Source of the DNA: Glandiceps talaboti
Lineage: Eukaryota > Hemichordata > Enteropneusta > Spengelidae
Assembly (NCBI RefSeq): GCF_964340395.1
Contig: NC_135565.1
Coordinates: 22,779,709 to 22,843,708 of the forward strand
Reading direction: 5' to 3'
DNA: 64,000 nucleotides
The position numbers were made by a program, and so were the translations under genes. Below the pieces are notes generated by a model, which was not told the origin of the DNA, did not search any database, and was given only the letters and a program-made list of their open reading frames with translations. The stretch's first letter is position 1; each line of letters starts with the position of its first letter. Of the stretch, positions 47,486 to 60,185 are shown piece by piece.

Positions 47486-50376
47486 TGGCTTGTGAAATGT
47501 CTTAAAAATAGTTAAAACCCATGACAAAAATATTCTTCCAAACAGAATTCTAACAATTCTAAGTGAATTTCTACTATCGTATATGTATATATATCTTGTA
47601 TTAGTCCAGATGCCAATATGATATCGAATCATCTCTAACCCCATTGGGTAAAAACATCTTCAGATTCAAACCCAGTGGATAGCCTCTAGATTTAATTTAT
47701 ATGGACATCATATCATGTATTGTGTGTTTTGTAATAAACTCAGACCATGTGATGTGAGTAATTCATGATATAACTATTGCAGGTAGTATAATTTATGTCA
47801 GGCAGCCATACTGATGAACTCTAGTATTGTCGTGATTATGGGCTTATATTTGGGTTCATCATTTTAAGGATTTTTGACATCACGTGGTATTTGCTATCAC
47901 CTTTGGCATGGTCTTATAGGCCACACTAAATATATTTTTTGTTGTACATCTATACACTAAGGTTTTGAATAATTTTGGCAGAGAAGATATAATTTGGATG
48001 TAAATTTTCAGTCTTAATGTTAGAGAGATATATTGACTGAAATTTTGTTACATTAGAGATTATTGTCTATGAAATTATTGTTTGTATTTTGTGAAAAAAA
48101 ACACCACAGGGTGTACAGTAGAGATTGTTTTGTATGAAATTATTGTTTGTATATTGTGTGAAAAAAAACACCACAGGGTGTAGATGCAATATAATTTGTA
48201 GTATATATTATTTTAATCGTGCGTTAGCAAATATTGATTTAAAGGGAGATATTTTAGTTTTCACTACATTAATGTCTTTCTCAAGGTTTCCTTCCAAGAT
48301 AGCTAAATGGTAATTATCCAAATTTTTATCATTGATATACACCACTTCCAAGGAGAAAACTGAGTATAACAGTTTCCACTCATTGAAGGTGATGCAAATG
48401 ATGTATGCTAGCCTAGGGAGTCTAATCCTGTATCTGTTGCTGCCTAATCTTAATGCTTACTCCCTAGCTTGAATACAAATGTGTAGTTATTGTACCACGC
48501 TCCACAGTTCTCCATTCTAGCTCGTCCCTGTATATTCTTTGGTGGGTAAGATTAGTTGAATACCTTTGACACATAGGTGGTTGATTGCAAATGCTTCCTT
48601 TTATTTATGTGTAAATCAACCTACCTTGGTGGCAAATTAAAACAAAGAAGTCAATTACTTCAAGGTATGTGGTGCATTTCATCATGGGAGCTTTCTCTAT
48701 TGAACCCCTAAGTCAGTGATATTTACTTTCCTTGAATTATGATTTGATGAAGTGAAAATGATAATAGTATAATAATTTTAAATAATAATAATGATGATGT
48801 GAATTTCTAATGGCACCCTTTTCTCCTGAGAGCTCAAGGCACTCACAGTTATTACCCTGGTATGGATCAATGGACAGCACAATGGTCCCTCTTAGTTTGT
48901 CAACTCCCTAGGGAGCATACAATCACCTGAAAACAAGTATGAATACATGCAGCCACCTGGCTCTCAATGAAACAATATTGGTTTCCAAAAACAGTGCAGC
49001 TTTTGTTAACGGCCCATGATTCAATCCCAGGTTATTAAATTAGTACTATCTGATCAGTAGACCTATAAGGATTAAGTACTGAAGTTGTAGGACCAGTCTA
49101 TCATTCTTGATCAACTTTTTCAATATTAGCCGTGCCAGACAACTATTTTGTTTCAATATTTTAAATCCTACCTATTAGAACTAGATACATGTGAATACAC
49201 CTTACATGTACATGTAGATAATATCTACCTGAGTTCCCAATACATTTGTGTACCACAATTCTCCCTCAAAAATTATAGGACAGGTTACAGAAATTTATAG
49301 ATAAGTTTTGCTACATTTCTCTCCATTATTGTATTGGCAGGTGTCCCTTACCTTTGATAGTGAAGCACATACTACATGTACATAGCATAAATAGTCAAGT
49401 TTAACTGAGAGATGATTCAACTTCAAGGAAAGGGAACAACTCTTTCTTAAATGCCAATGATGACCTGATTAGTTATTATGAGACATTGACCCCTATGTAA
49501 ACCCCCTCCCACCCCACACACACACACACCCCCAGAGAGAACTTCACTATCATTCAGACAGTTTGAACTGCATTGACTTTTAGTACTAATGACTATCGCT
49601 ATGACTTATGATAGATACTCCTGTAGAAGCATAGAATCTGTCACTGTGATTTGATAAAGCACATATATGTACTGTAAACTAAACAAATTGAAAACAAAGG
49701 TTACGTATTATTAAGTAAGAACTTGTTAGCGTGCCAGTTCTCAAGCAGGCTTCCTCATACTCAAATGTTACCAAACGATGTCAACTATGTCTCTGGGAAA
49801 AATATTTTATTATACTGTAAACTAAATATGTTATCGTGATGGTTGAACTATACAGTCAAGTACTTTGTGGTGATAGTATGCCCTCTATAAAGCTATTTTG
49901 ATATACAATGTACCACTTAGACTAAGTCATAGCTATTTCATGTAATTCACCAAAATTGTGTGTTCCCATTGTGTAGTGCTATCTTAAATCAAATTTCAGA
50001 TCTCTCTTTGGGTTTGAGATTGTAATCCAGACCACTATCCCCATATCCATTTTTACATGTATGTGGCAACTCAAGAAAACCCAGTTTATTTATTTTGACT
50101 TCCAACAAAAAATCTTGTCATTCACTCCAGAGTTTTCACAAGGATAAAGTGCATGAATGATGTGTCATTTGCAAAATGATTTGCATATCACTAACATTCT
50201 AATTTGCATACTGATTTGCATAATTCACATTTGTGTCTGCAACATTAAAACCTAATCAGACATGTTTTTATTTAACACGTACACACACATGGACATCAGC
50301 CATTTCTCTTCATGTGAAAATATTATTAGGATTTTGTCATTCAAAGATTACTAAAGCTCAAGGACAGTACACAGTA

Positions 50377-50756
50377 GCAGTGTTGCAGCCAGCCTTTTGA
50401 AAGAGTGGGACATAGTGTCCCGAGACTTTCATTTTTCTGGGTCATCATAAAAAATTTTGGGACATTATAAAAAAAGCGCCAATGGAGTTGTAGCACAACT
50501 GTACAGTTTTTAAAAATATGCTGATCCATGCTAGATATTTTCTAAATGATTATGCAGTTGTCTATCCGACCCTGTTGTTATCTATGCAGTATATGCGATC
50601 ATTTGGCTGTTGCTATAGGCGTGGTCATCTTGCTAAACATATTTGCATACAATTTTAGTGTGGGTCATCTATGACCCATCACTTCCAAAATTGTGGGTCA
50701 GGTCCAAAAAGTGTGTGTCAAATGACCCCAAAACCCCCCTCTGGCTGCAACACTGC
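50377..50756. mobile_element. 380-bp element with perfect 16-bp terminal inverted repeats
   Basis: GCAGTGTTGCAGCCAG (50377-50392) and its exact reverse complement (50741-50756) bound a non-coding interior. A possible 4-5 bp AGTA(G) duplication lies outside. The interior includes a copy of the GGCGTGGTC-type repeat (50475-50660) also seen at 4.7-5.4 kb. Confidence 0.75.
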
Positions 50757-51830
50757 AGTAGAACACTTTTGAAGTATGGCAGAAACTTGTAAAGCATGGT
50801 TGCCTAGGTGACAAGGAGGATGTTAGCACATCTTGCTTTCTCAAAAATAGGGAGAACAATACTTCTCATTATGGATTCTTAATGTCCCAGCACATAATTA
50901 CAAATGTATTTACTGGTTATTCCTCTAAAGTACTTTATGTGTCACAAATATGAAGGTAAACTTTCATTTCATATAAAAGGGAAATATGTACATTTTACCG
51001 GGAATTTATGGATGATTTTAGAACTTTCACAATGTCCAAAGTTGAGATGGTTTTAGGAAAATGCTGACATAACACAGAAACCATACTAGGGGTTTTTAGG
51101 ACGTTTTGTTATGCCAGTATGCACAGGGTTAATGTCCTAAAGCAGCATGATGTGTAACTAAAATACAACGTCAACACCTCATTAGCATGGTGTGTTACTG
51201 CAACAGTTAGTGCCAATGCTAATGTTCATTTTTGTATGTAGAAGATTTCATCACAGTCTCGGAGTTTTCCTTTGAGAAGAACTATAGTGAAGGGATGGGG
51301 ATGGGAGGGGAGGGGGGGGGGCAAAGATGTGTCAGAATTCTCAAAGTGTATATTTCCTTATACTTATAGTAGCATAAATACACATGACAATCTCAAAGTT
51401 TGTTTGACGAGTAATCTAGAAAAATTTGAAGATTTACAAATTGTTCAAATTTGTAGTAATGCTCACAAGTATAGATAAAAAGTGAAAGGGTGACTGAAGT
51501 GGCAGAGATTCAAGTACTTGTTATTGTAGGATTAACTGAATTATAGTTACCATTCAAAGTATTGAAGTCTTGTATCTAAGCACATTGCCACAGTATCAAA
51601 TTGAAGGACACCTGACTCTATCAACTTATACATGTAATTACTACTTGTCATGCAAAATTGAAAACAAAGTGAAAGTTGTGCATGTAGTCACCGTAATTGG
51701 TTTGTTATTAAATGCTAGTGTAAAAATATCATAGTATGAAGTAAAGGATTGTTTGTGCAGGGTCATAATTTTATGTAAATTAGTACCATCACATGGCCAA
51801 TTCTTAGAATAGAGCTTTATACTCATGCAG

Positions 51831-51906
51831 AATTTCCAGAAGAAATTAAAAAGTTTATGTGATGATAAAGAGATACAGGAAGTGAAGAATGCTATGAAAA
51901 CAGCTC
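51831..51906 (+). CDS. coding exon of an unidentified plus-strand gene (a)
   Basis: Acceptor TTTATACTCATGCAG, donor CAGCTC|GTAAGT. Only one frame is open: 25 codons reading FQKKLKSLCDDKEIQEVKNA then MKTA, phase 0 to 1. Composition (Lys/Glu-rich, helical) is protein-like. The phase matches the exon at 52630. No family was recognised. Confidence 0.55.
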
Positions 51907-52629
51907 GTAAGTATGCAAATTAGCCATTTTATGGCTCAATCTGAAAACATCGAGGACATTACTGCAGCAGTGCTTTGTCAGATTTGGTATTTATTTGCTC
52001 AACTGAATTGTAAAGGTTCTTTATGCACCATTCATGCATGTTTTAAATGTACATGTATAGCAAGTCTGCCTGCACTATATGTAAGTAATTCTTTGTCAAA
52101 ACACACACAACTTCCTCTTTCAGTAGACACTCATTTATCTGACCTTTGACACTTTCTACATCTTCATCTGACCTTTGACCTCAACTTGTCAATTCAGCCT
52201 CACTTTCAAGCAGACATATTGTATTAGTAATGATATTACTACTCTTTCTATGGGACAAATTACATTAATTATTGATTATGTAATTAATGTATGTCATATT
52301 TGATAATTGCTTTTAGTTTCATTATAATTAATTGAAGAATCTACTGTAACGGGCATGTAGTATTAATTGCATACATGTATGTACATGTATATATGTACAT
52401 CATGTGTATAATCAATGGTAAATAAATATACAAGCCCTTACGAGGCTGGGCATAAACTTAACTTTGACACTTGCATACATGTCACAATTATACTTGCACA
52501 AATTAAGTTCTATTATACAGTGTATATGTACATGTAGCTAGTGTGTTTTAATTTCATTGGTACATATCAATGGTGAACAGATACATGTACATATCAATGG
52601 TGAACAGATACATGTACATCTAATCCTAG

Positions 52630-52720
52630 ATATTTTATGTCATACATCATTGAAGAAGTTGAGTGAAGACAAAGATTCTGTTTTATATTCACTCGAACAA
52701 CTGTCAAGCCAATATGTTGG
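52630..52720 (+). CDS. coding exon of an unidentified plus-strand gene (b)
   Basis: Acceptor CATCTAATCCTAG, donor TTGG|GTGAGA. Twenty-nine codons, phase 1 to 2. The peptide has ILCHTSLKKLSEDKDSVLYS then LEQLSSQYVG. The join to the previous exon makes a His codon and keeps the frame open. The helical, hydrophilic pattern continues. Function unknown. Confidence 0.55.
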
Positions 52721-52724
52721 GTGA

Positions 52725-53410
52725 GATAGCCCTGCTAGCACTGATGCCAACCCTGCAGTGCTAACACCAGACTGACCCTGCTAGTACTGATGCCAGTGCA
52801 GCAATGCTCACACCAGACTGACCCTGTTAGTGCTATTGCCAGCCCTACAGTGCTAACACCAGACTGACCCTGCAGCTACCAGTGCTAGCCCTGCAGTGTT
52901 AACACCAGACTGATCCTGCTAGCAGCACTGGTGCTATGCCATCAGTGTTAACACCAGACTGATCCTGCTAGCAGCACTGGTGCTATGCCATCAGTGTTAA
53001 CACCATACTGATCCTGCTAGCAGCACTGGTGCTATGCCATCAGTGTTAACACCAGACTGATCCTGCTAGCAGCACTGGTGCTAGGCCATCAGTGTTAACA
53101 CCAGACTGATCCTGCTAGCAGCACTGGTGCTAGGCCATCAGTGTTAACACCAGACTGATCCTGCTAGCAGCACTGGTGCTATGCCATCAGTGCTAACACC
53201 AGACTGACCCTGCTAGCAGCACTGGTGCTAGGCCATCAGTGCTAACACCAGATTGACCCTGCTAGCAGCACTGGTGCTAGGCCATCAGTGTTAACACCAG
53301 ACTGATCCTGCTAGCAGCACTGGTGCTAGGCCATCAGTGCTAACACCAGACTGACCCTGCTAGCACTGATGCCAACCCTTCAATGCTAACACCAGACTGA
53401 CCCTGCTAGT
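52725..53410. repeat. 49-bp minisatellite with internal hairpin
   Basis: Unit includes CCTGCTAGCAGCACTGGTGC then TAGGCCATCAGTGTTAACAC. CTAGCA and TGCTAG within each unit can pair. Central copies are near-identical; both edges are diverged and shorter. It begins 5 bp after the donor of the exon ending at 52720. Confidence 0.95.
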
Positions 53411-53836
53411 ACATGTACTAATGTTAGTTCAGAGCTCGTTTACCCAGAATCCCTCTGGTTTTAGCCATGCACCCACAGAGAGTCTAGGGCAATTCAACAT
53501 CAGTGATTTGAACAAAAGAGATGGCAACTGTCACTGGACTCAGACAGATTCTGATTGGATGAAAATGATTCTTAATTTTGATATTCATCAATTCTGTATT
53601 CTGTACATTTCATGAAAATCAGGATATACAATTGTGAAAATCATCTTTGTTCAAGAACTTAGAAGATGATACAATGTAACTAGTAAAATACACTTAGCAA
53701 GAATTGCCACCATGTGATTGCAGTACACTGTACAGAGGTCATATTTTGGGTCAGCTTCTCTGTACAGCTATTTAGTTCCAATCACTGACTGCTGTTTTGC
53801 AAGGCAGTGTTACGATACAACCAAGCACATGTGCCT

Positions 53837-54030
53837 AGACTGTCGACAGTCGCTCGCGCCTTTTTTTCCCTACATTTTATCTAAACTTAAGTCGTTGCCG
53901 CGCTCTGATCCGGCGCAATACTACTATAATCGCATACGGGCCTTCGGCCCTCGATATCAATATGCGATTATAATAGTGTTGCGCCAGATAAAACGTAGGA
54001 AAAAAAGGCGCGAGCGACTGTCAACAGTCT
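53837..54030. mobile_element. 194-bp fold-back element with 35-bp terminal inverted repeats
   Basis: The left end AGACTGTCGACAGTCGCTCG plus CGCCTTTTTTTCC matches the reverse complement of the right end with one or two differences. Further in, TTTTATCT pairs with AGATAAAA, then GGCGCAATACTACTATAATC with its partner, and the apex GGGCCTTCGGCCC is a perfect hairpin. One 28-nt insertion in the left arm is the only large bulge. No coding capacity. Confidence 0.85.
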
Positions 54031-54549
54031 AACATGTACCATATGATTATACATGTATATTATATATTGACACACCTTACACAATGTCAGGCTGTCATTA
54101 TTGTGATATAACTATTTCCTTGTACAGTACAATGTACATGTATGTATCAGAGAATCTATCAAAACCTGACAAGAATTACGTGTTACCGTGGTAATAAATC
54201 TTTCCATAATATTGCCCTACTTCCTGTACAGCTGTCAATAAAGTATGCTGTGATAATGTAATAGTTAACTCATTATCATGAAATGTCAGTCTCACCTTAA
54301 TTTATGCCATGTTCTCAGTAAATTGATTTATTTAAAATTTTACATATTTACTTATGTGGTAGGGATACACGTACGTATTAGATGGTAGGAAATCTATTAA
54401 ATTTTCCGTTCCAGTGAATAAAAATATACTACATATTAAATTATCAACTTATCTTCTTCAAAATGAACTGTACTATGCTTGTATTAGTATAGGTATTTCA
54501 GCTTTACATATTCCTGCACATTAAATATTATATAATAGTAGTAGCCCAT

Positions 54550-55150
54550 CATTGTATCTAGATTACCCAAATTGCTAATTTGGTAGTCTAGATACAATGT
54601 TTAGTACTCTGTATGTGTCCTGGACTACTGCTAATTTGGTAGTCTAGATACAATGTTTAGTAGTCTATGTGTCCTGGACTACTGCTAACTTGGTGGTCTA
54701 GATACAATGTTTAGTAGACTATGTGTCCTGGACTACTGCTAATTTGGTAGTCTAGATACAATGTTTAGTAGTCTATGTGTCCTGGACTACTACTAATTTG
54801 GTAGTCCAGATACAATGATTAGTAGTCTATGTATCCTGGACTACTACTAATTTGGTAGTCCAGATACAATGATTAGTAGACTATGTGTCCTGGACTACTG
54901 CTAATTTGGTAGTCTAGATACAATGTTTAGTAGACTATGTTTAGTAGACTATGTGTCCTGGACTACTATTAATTTGGTAGTCTAGATACAATGTTTAGTA
55001 GTCTATGTGTCCTGGACTACTGCTAATTTGGTAGTCTAGATACAATGTTTAGTAGTCTATGTGTCCTGGACTACTGCTAATTTGGTAGTCTTGATACAAT
55101 GTTTAGTAGACTATGTGTCCTGGACTACTGCTAATTTGGTGGTCTACATG
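54550..55150. repeat. 54-bp tandem array led by a 50-bp palindrome
   Basis: About ten copies of a unit with GGTAGTCTAGATACAATGTT and GTGTCCTGGACTACTGCTAA. The left edge (54550-54599) is a near-perfect palindrome of part of the unit: CATTGTATCTAGA ... TCTAGATACAATG. Confidence 0.92.
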
Positions 55151-55185
55151 TAGATATATATAATTTGCATAATATGTTAATTTGG

Positions 55186-55440
55186 GTTGTCAGTGACCGA
55201 GTGGTTAAACCACTTGCCTCTTACCCATTCAGGGTTTGATTGAAATTTACCACGCTGTAAGAAAGAAGAGTGTCATTCAGTTTGACTCTACCGTACAACG
55301 CAGGTTTTCCCCGGGTACTCCAGTTTCCTCCTGCATTAACACTGAACCCATGAAGGATGGCCCTCACTGGACTTCTTGGGAGACAAGTGTTTATATACTT
55401 AATGAACTATCCAGTATGAATAAATAAAAATAAAGATTTA
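55186..55440 (+). mobile_element. tRNA-derived SINE
   Basis: Head resembles a tRNA: A-box-like TGACCGAGTGG (55194-55204), an arm TTAAACCACTTGCCTC, and B-box-like GGGTTTGATTG (55232-55242). The body contains GGTTTTCCCCGGGTACTCCA then GTTTCCTCCTGC (about 55303-55335), a segment typical of conserved central domains in several animal SINE families. It ends in ATGAATAAATAAAAATAAAG. The open frame at 55236-55427 is inside it and not a gene. No clear target duplication was found. Confidence 0.75.
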
Positions 55441-58338
55441 TTCAATTTCACTTTTATCACAAACATTTTGTGGAAAACTGTAACTGTCCAAGTGTACATG
55501 TACAGTATTGAAGAGTGACAGTAAATGCCCTTTTGATTTACTGCTTACAATTCTTAGAATGTGTAGACACGTGACTAGAATAACTTACATGTACAAGGAT
55601 TAAGTTTGAAAGTAGCCTATAAAGTTGAAAGTATGTCGTCAATAACAGGATCAAAAGTCACAGAGTAAGACTTCAACAGGAAGTGATATCAATTTCGCTG
55701 TTATTTAGTGATGCCTGTGATCAGAACATTATTTTATCAGTGGTGGTTTGAAGGTGCTCAAGATGTCTTCTCTGTATCTGGTCTAATACTATCCATGGCT
55801 TTGAATCTCAACATCTCTCTTTGATACAAAGATATTATTAAACTTTCATAAATTCACTCACAGACACACATCTCATAGTAGGATATACATGTACAACACA
55901 CATACACATACATGTATATGTAGTAATGATACATTCTTATACCAAGACCAAAGTAGTACCGTACTTATGAGTAACATTTCACCTGTTCAGGTTGACATGC
56001 TTTGTCTAGCGGTAACTTAGCAAACAGACAGTTTGTCAAAGCCTGTCGACCTTAACAGACGAAATGTTACTAAACCATTTCCTCCAACAACACTTTTATC
56101 AGATACATTGTTGAGGTTTGAATACAGTTTAGCAAATAATTTATAAAAGAATTTATGAAAATGTCTTCCAGGACCCTCCTTCAGCCTTGAGAAAAATACA
56201 TGTAGTTTTTACTCATAATTCACTCACACAGAAATAAACATTACAACCACTCAAAAAATTATCACCTCATCATTTTGGTCATTATAAAGTTTACTCATCA
56301 AAATTCAAAAGGGAATGAAGCAACTTTTTGCTCCTTTTTCGTTTTTGATCAGTGAATCTATCTTTAATGTTTCTCGTGTATACAATGTGTTTATGTATAT
56401 ATGTAGGTCTTCTACATGTACATACTGTAATTAGAAATGAGAAAAACAAATTAAATTAGTCAGCCCTGTGACCTTTAACACCAGAGAGGGCAGTATAGTA
56501 TATGACAGTGACAAGATGACACATACATACATGTGGTATTGTCATGCTGTGTGTGCTGTATGCCATATACACTATGTGGTCACAGACACATCACATCTGT
56601 GAAAGTCTTCCATGCAATTATTAAATGTGTTATCATGTGACCTTTAACACCAGAGAGGGCGGTATGACATTGACATGATACACTGCATGTATTGCCCACA
56701 TGTACTAACACATAGCAAACAAATATATATGAATCAAACTGAGTTAAGTTTTGACTGTTTACCCAGACACCACAAAAGTCACCTAACCTATTTATGTATG
56801 ATTTATAGCCTGGTTTGTCTTATCTATTTAGATACAATATGACCTTAATATATACTAATCAGTTACATTACAACCTACACTGTACAGTATACAGTCTACA
56901 CAAATACAATGTACATGTACCTAATGTACACAGTGAACATGCATATACTGTTATATAGTTGGTGGTCTACCACAGACAACTTATCAGTTACAACCTACAT
57001 TTGTACATTGTACAGTATACACAAATACCTAATGTACACAGTGAACATACATATACTGTTATACAGTTGGTGATCTACCACAGACCAACTTATGCTCATG
57101 TGCCAATACTAAGTTCACATACCAGTATTTTGTGATTGACGGTACATTTTTTCCTCTTTCATGTTTTGGTCCCCTAAATTGTGGAGGAAATGAAGAGTAT
57201 TGAGGACTCTGGGACTGCCTAAAAAGTTCTACCTATCTCAGAACTTTTTAGTCATCTAAATCATGTGAACTTTTTTTGTGGAAATCCAACATTTCTTCAA
57301 AACCATACCAGCAATATGTTGTTTTGTGTGGCCTTTAACCTTCACAACCAACAAGGTCATAGGTCGTCTAGAATCCATGGAAATTGGATTTGTGAATTCG
57401 TAGGAAATCAAAATTCAAAATCCCCCATTTGCCTGGATTCTAGACTAGCTAGGTCATGGGTCATAGGTCATGGGTCATAGGTCATAGGTGAAATGATGAT
57501 GCCATTGTAACAATCTGTGTAGGTCATTCAGGGACATATTCAATCCTTCATTACAATTAAATCATAAATCCTGCTGATATGAACAATAATTAAAAAAAGA
57601 ACAGATTTCAAAATTTGCAACATTACATGTACATGTATTTTGGTGACTACTAGAGACTGAAAGTATTGCTAACAAAAGTCAGACGTCAAATGAATAGAAT
57701 GATTTTGTCCACAGCAATAGTGATCATAAATGTCAGCTTTACCGTGGACTACAAGGTAGACACAACCATGTTAACATTCCCTTGCCAATTTATTGTCTGA
57801 ATTTGACATCAAAAGGTAGATTGACTAACGTCTTGTGGGAATTGATAATGGCGCTAGAAATGGCAACGGTCTTGTTATACATTCACTACATCACATGCAA
57901 CGGGTAGATTTATTGCCAGCGTACAACTTGTACATGTCAATGTGTGTGCAAGTATTGTAAATGACTGCTGTCATCCCAATAGAATTATTTCAATGATTAA
58001 TATACGTTTGCTGTTTGTCGTTGCTAGGATCAACCATTGAATTGAAATTTGAATCACTCATATTTCAAATTTGGTGCAAATTCACAGCCCTCTAGGGCAT
58101 ATTTGTACTAGTACTTCCTTGTTAAACATTAATACGGATTTGAATGAAATTTAAACCCTAACCTCAATCCCAAAAGGAAAACACAAATCAAGAAATATTG
58201 AATTCCGAAATATAAAATGATAAAAAAATCCACATAATATTCACATTCTGTATCATGTCTGTGACAGAAGTTGATATCTTACATTGACAGGCAATTTGAC
58301 TTTTCAAAGCAAGCTGGACACTTTTAGTTCTCTTGTGT

Positions 58339-58408
<70 letters not shown>

Positions 58409-59984
58409 TGAAATATGCAAACTCTATTTTTCTGAGTTTTTGAATAAAAAATATCAGTTTTACCAAATTTTTTATTAAACTTTACAATTAAACATTACTC
58501 TTTATCATTCTAGGCTAAAATACAGTTAAGGTTTCACAATAATTTACATATCAACAAATTTTTTCACATTTCTTGGCAAGAAAATTCTTCAGGATTGAAG
58601 ATATTAATATGCTAGATACATACAAAAGGATTGATTCTATGATTTCTATTCAGAATAAAGTTGACATATTCTGAAAATTTAGAAAAAATGGGAATTTTTG
58701 GCAAATAGTTTTAGCGGGAAATAGAGAAGATATATTGAAGATATTGCTACATTGTATGTTACACTCGTCCAATAGGACTGTTTCTAAGATCTCTGTCCAA
58801 AATGAAGTTGAGATATTCTTAGAAGTTTGACAAAAATGGGAATTTATGTCAAATATTTTTTGGCGGGAAATAAAACAGATTTTGATATGCCAGGCACATA
58901 CAAAAGTGACTTTCTGTGCAGTGTTCTATAGGTACTTGATGTACATTTTTATATTCTGAAAAGTTACAGAAAAAATTAGAAATTTTGGTCAAATAGTAAG
59001 CGGGAAAATAAAGAGATTGATAGTGTTCGACACGTCATACTTGTAAGAACCATAAGATGAGGTTTCAGAAAGCTATTAGTTACACAACTTATCCAATTCC
59101 TCCTTTCACTAATCATGCAAATTATCTTGACCGATAGCAGTGGATACGTGTGTGTACTTTCTGTTTGACGTAATCCCTTCACAATGCTCCATAAGTTGTC
59201 AACTTTAGAACTGTATTCCCAGTGAAGTGGAGATTACAGACTTCCAGTAATCCTGTTTTTGAAGACATTATTTTCAACTTAGAGTGAGAGTTATGAGTAA
59301 AGTAGGAATTGGTCACTTTATACAATGGTGAATTGACAAACGATTGTACAGTGACTGCATACCCTAGACTAGAGTAGACTGTACACAGAGAATTGACAAA
59401 CGACTGTACAGTGACTGACACATAATGACCTTACTTTTTTTTTTTTTACAGTTACTATCTTTAAATTCATAAAAGCCAAATAAGTAAAGTAGTTGTACAT
59501 AGCAGTGTTGTTGTTTTTGAATAAGTGGCTTATAGACAAGTTCGTGTATGTAGCTGAGTGGTGTTTTTCTAACATTTGATGTGACACCTTGGTGTTAACA
59601 AGAGATGGAGAAATCGTGTAAAATTTACATACAGGCTGTTTACAATCTGATGTAGGAATACATTTAATTCTTGGTTGCTTTATTGCATGTATTTCTTTCA
59701 AGAGGCACTCACTCGTGTCGCACAGAAAATTGAAAACGAATGACAATACATGTATATGAAGGAAAAAAGCATATTCCTACATTTGATATTATTGAGATAG
59801 TTACCTTGTGTGAATGCAGTCATCCATTATTACATGGTATCTAAACCTAAAATGATCAGGTAACCCAGTAAATTGTACGTAAAACATGAACTTGAACCCA
59901 CAGTGTAAATAAAACACAGTTTTACATTTGGGAAATATAACCCAGTATATTATAAAGGTTTGTCACTTGACCTTCACAAGGAAC
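55441..59984. other. AT-rich non-coding stretch
   Basis: Holds a duplicated GACCTTTAACACCAGAGAGG segment (56470, 56641), a 110-bp direct duplication (about 56865-56980 and 56985-57090), a 12-bp inverted pair GTCTAGAATCCA (57365-57440), repeated GGTCATGGGTCATA (57452-57488), and (CA)n (58337-58406). No gene is supported. Confidence 0.55.
58337..58406. repeat. (CA)n microsatellite
   Basis: An uninterrupted run of about 35 CA dinucleotides. Confidence 0.97.
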
Positions 59985-60185
59985 TGTCATATATATGGTT
60001 ACTGGTAGTATAGTGTCGGTTACCCAGACTTCATCTGGTTTCTGCCAACCCAGTGTCATATATATGATTAGTATAGTGTCGGTTACCCAGACTTCCTCAG
60101 GTTTCTACCAACACAATGTCATAGATATGATTAGTATAGTGTCAGTTACCCAGACTTCCTCTGGTTTCTGCCAACCCAGTTAGCC
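59985..60185. repeat. 63-bp repeat, three copies
   Basis: Unit with AGTATAGTGTCGGTTACCCA then GACTTCCTCTGGTTTCTGCC. The 63-bp period leaves a 21-residue repeated frame open. A related single copy, GTTTACCCAGAATCCCTCTG, occurs at 53438, so the unit derives from a dispersed repeat. Confidence 0.85.

Larger units (their letters stand above)
43559..51830. other. gene-poor stretch dominated by minisatellites
   Basis: Contains two 49-bp repeats (44650-44755), the 31-bp array, the 23-bp array, a 65-bp duplication with AAAAAACACCACAGGGTGTA (48050-48185), a dispersed-repeat-like segment (48790-49130) and the TIR element at 50377-50756. No exon is well supported, apart from coding-looking but unlinked bits near 51.35-51.48 kb. 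Confidence 0.55.

Noticed and set aside
48790-49130. Possible exon or retrogene remnant (GAGAGCTCAAGGCACTCACA region)
   Set aside because: It resembles a generic dispersed repeat seen in marine invertebrate DNA, but I could not define ends, coding frame or family.
51272-51478. Frame ending NLEKFEDLQIVQICS as an extra exon of the right-hand gene
   Set aside because: Its possible donors give phase 1 or 2, which do not fit the next exon (phase 0), and it starts in a poly-G run.
59369-59746. 125-codon minus-strand frame
   Set aside because: Has Cys and Lys but no domain pattern, runs into a poly-T tract, and lacks splice or promoter context.
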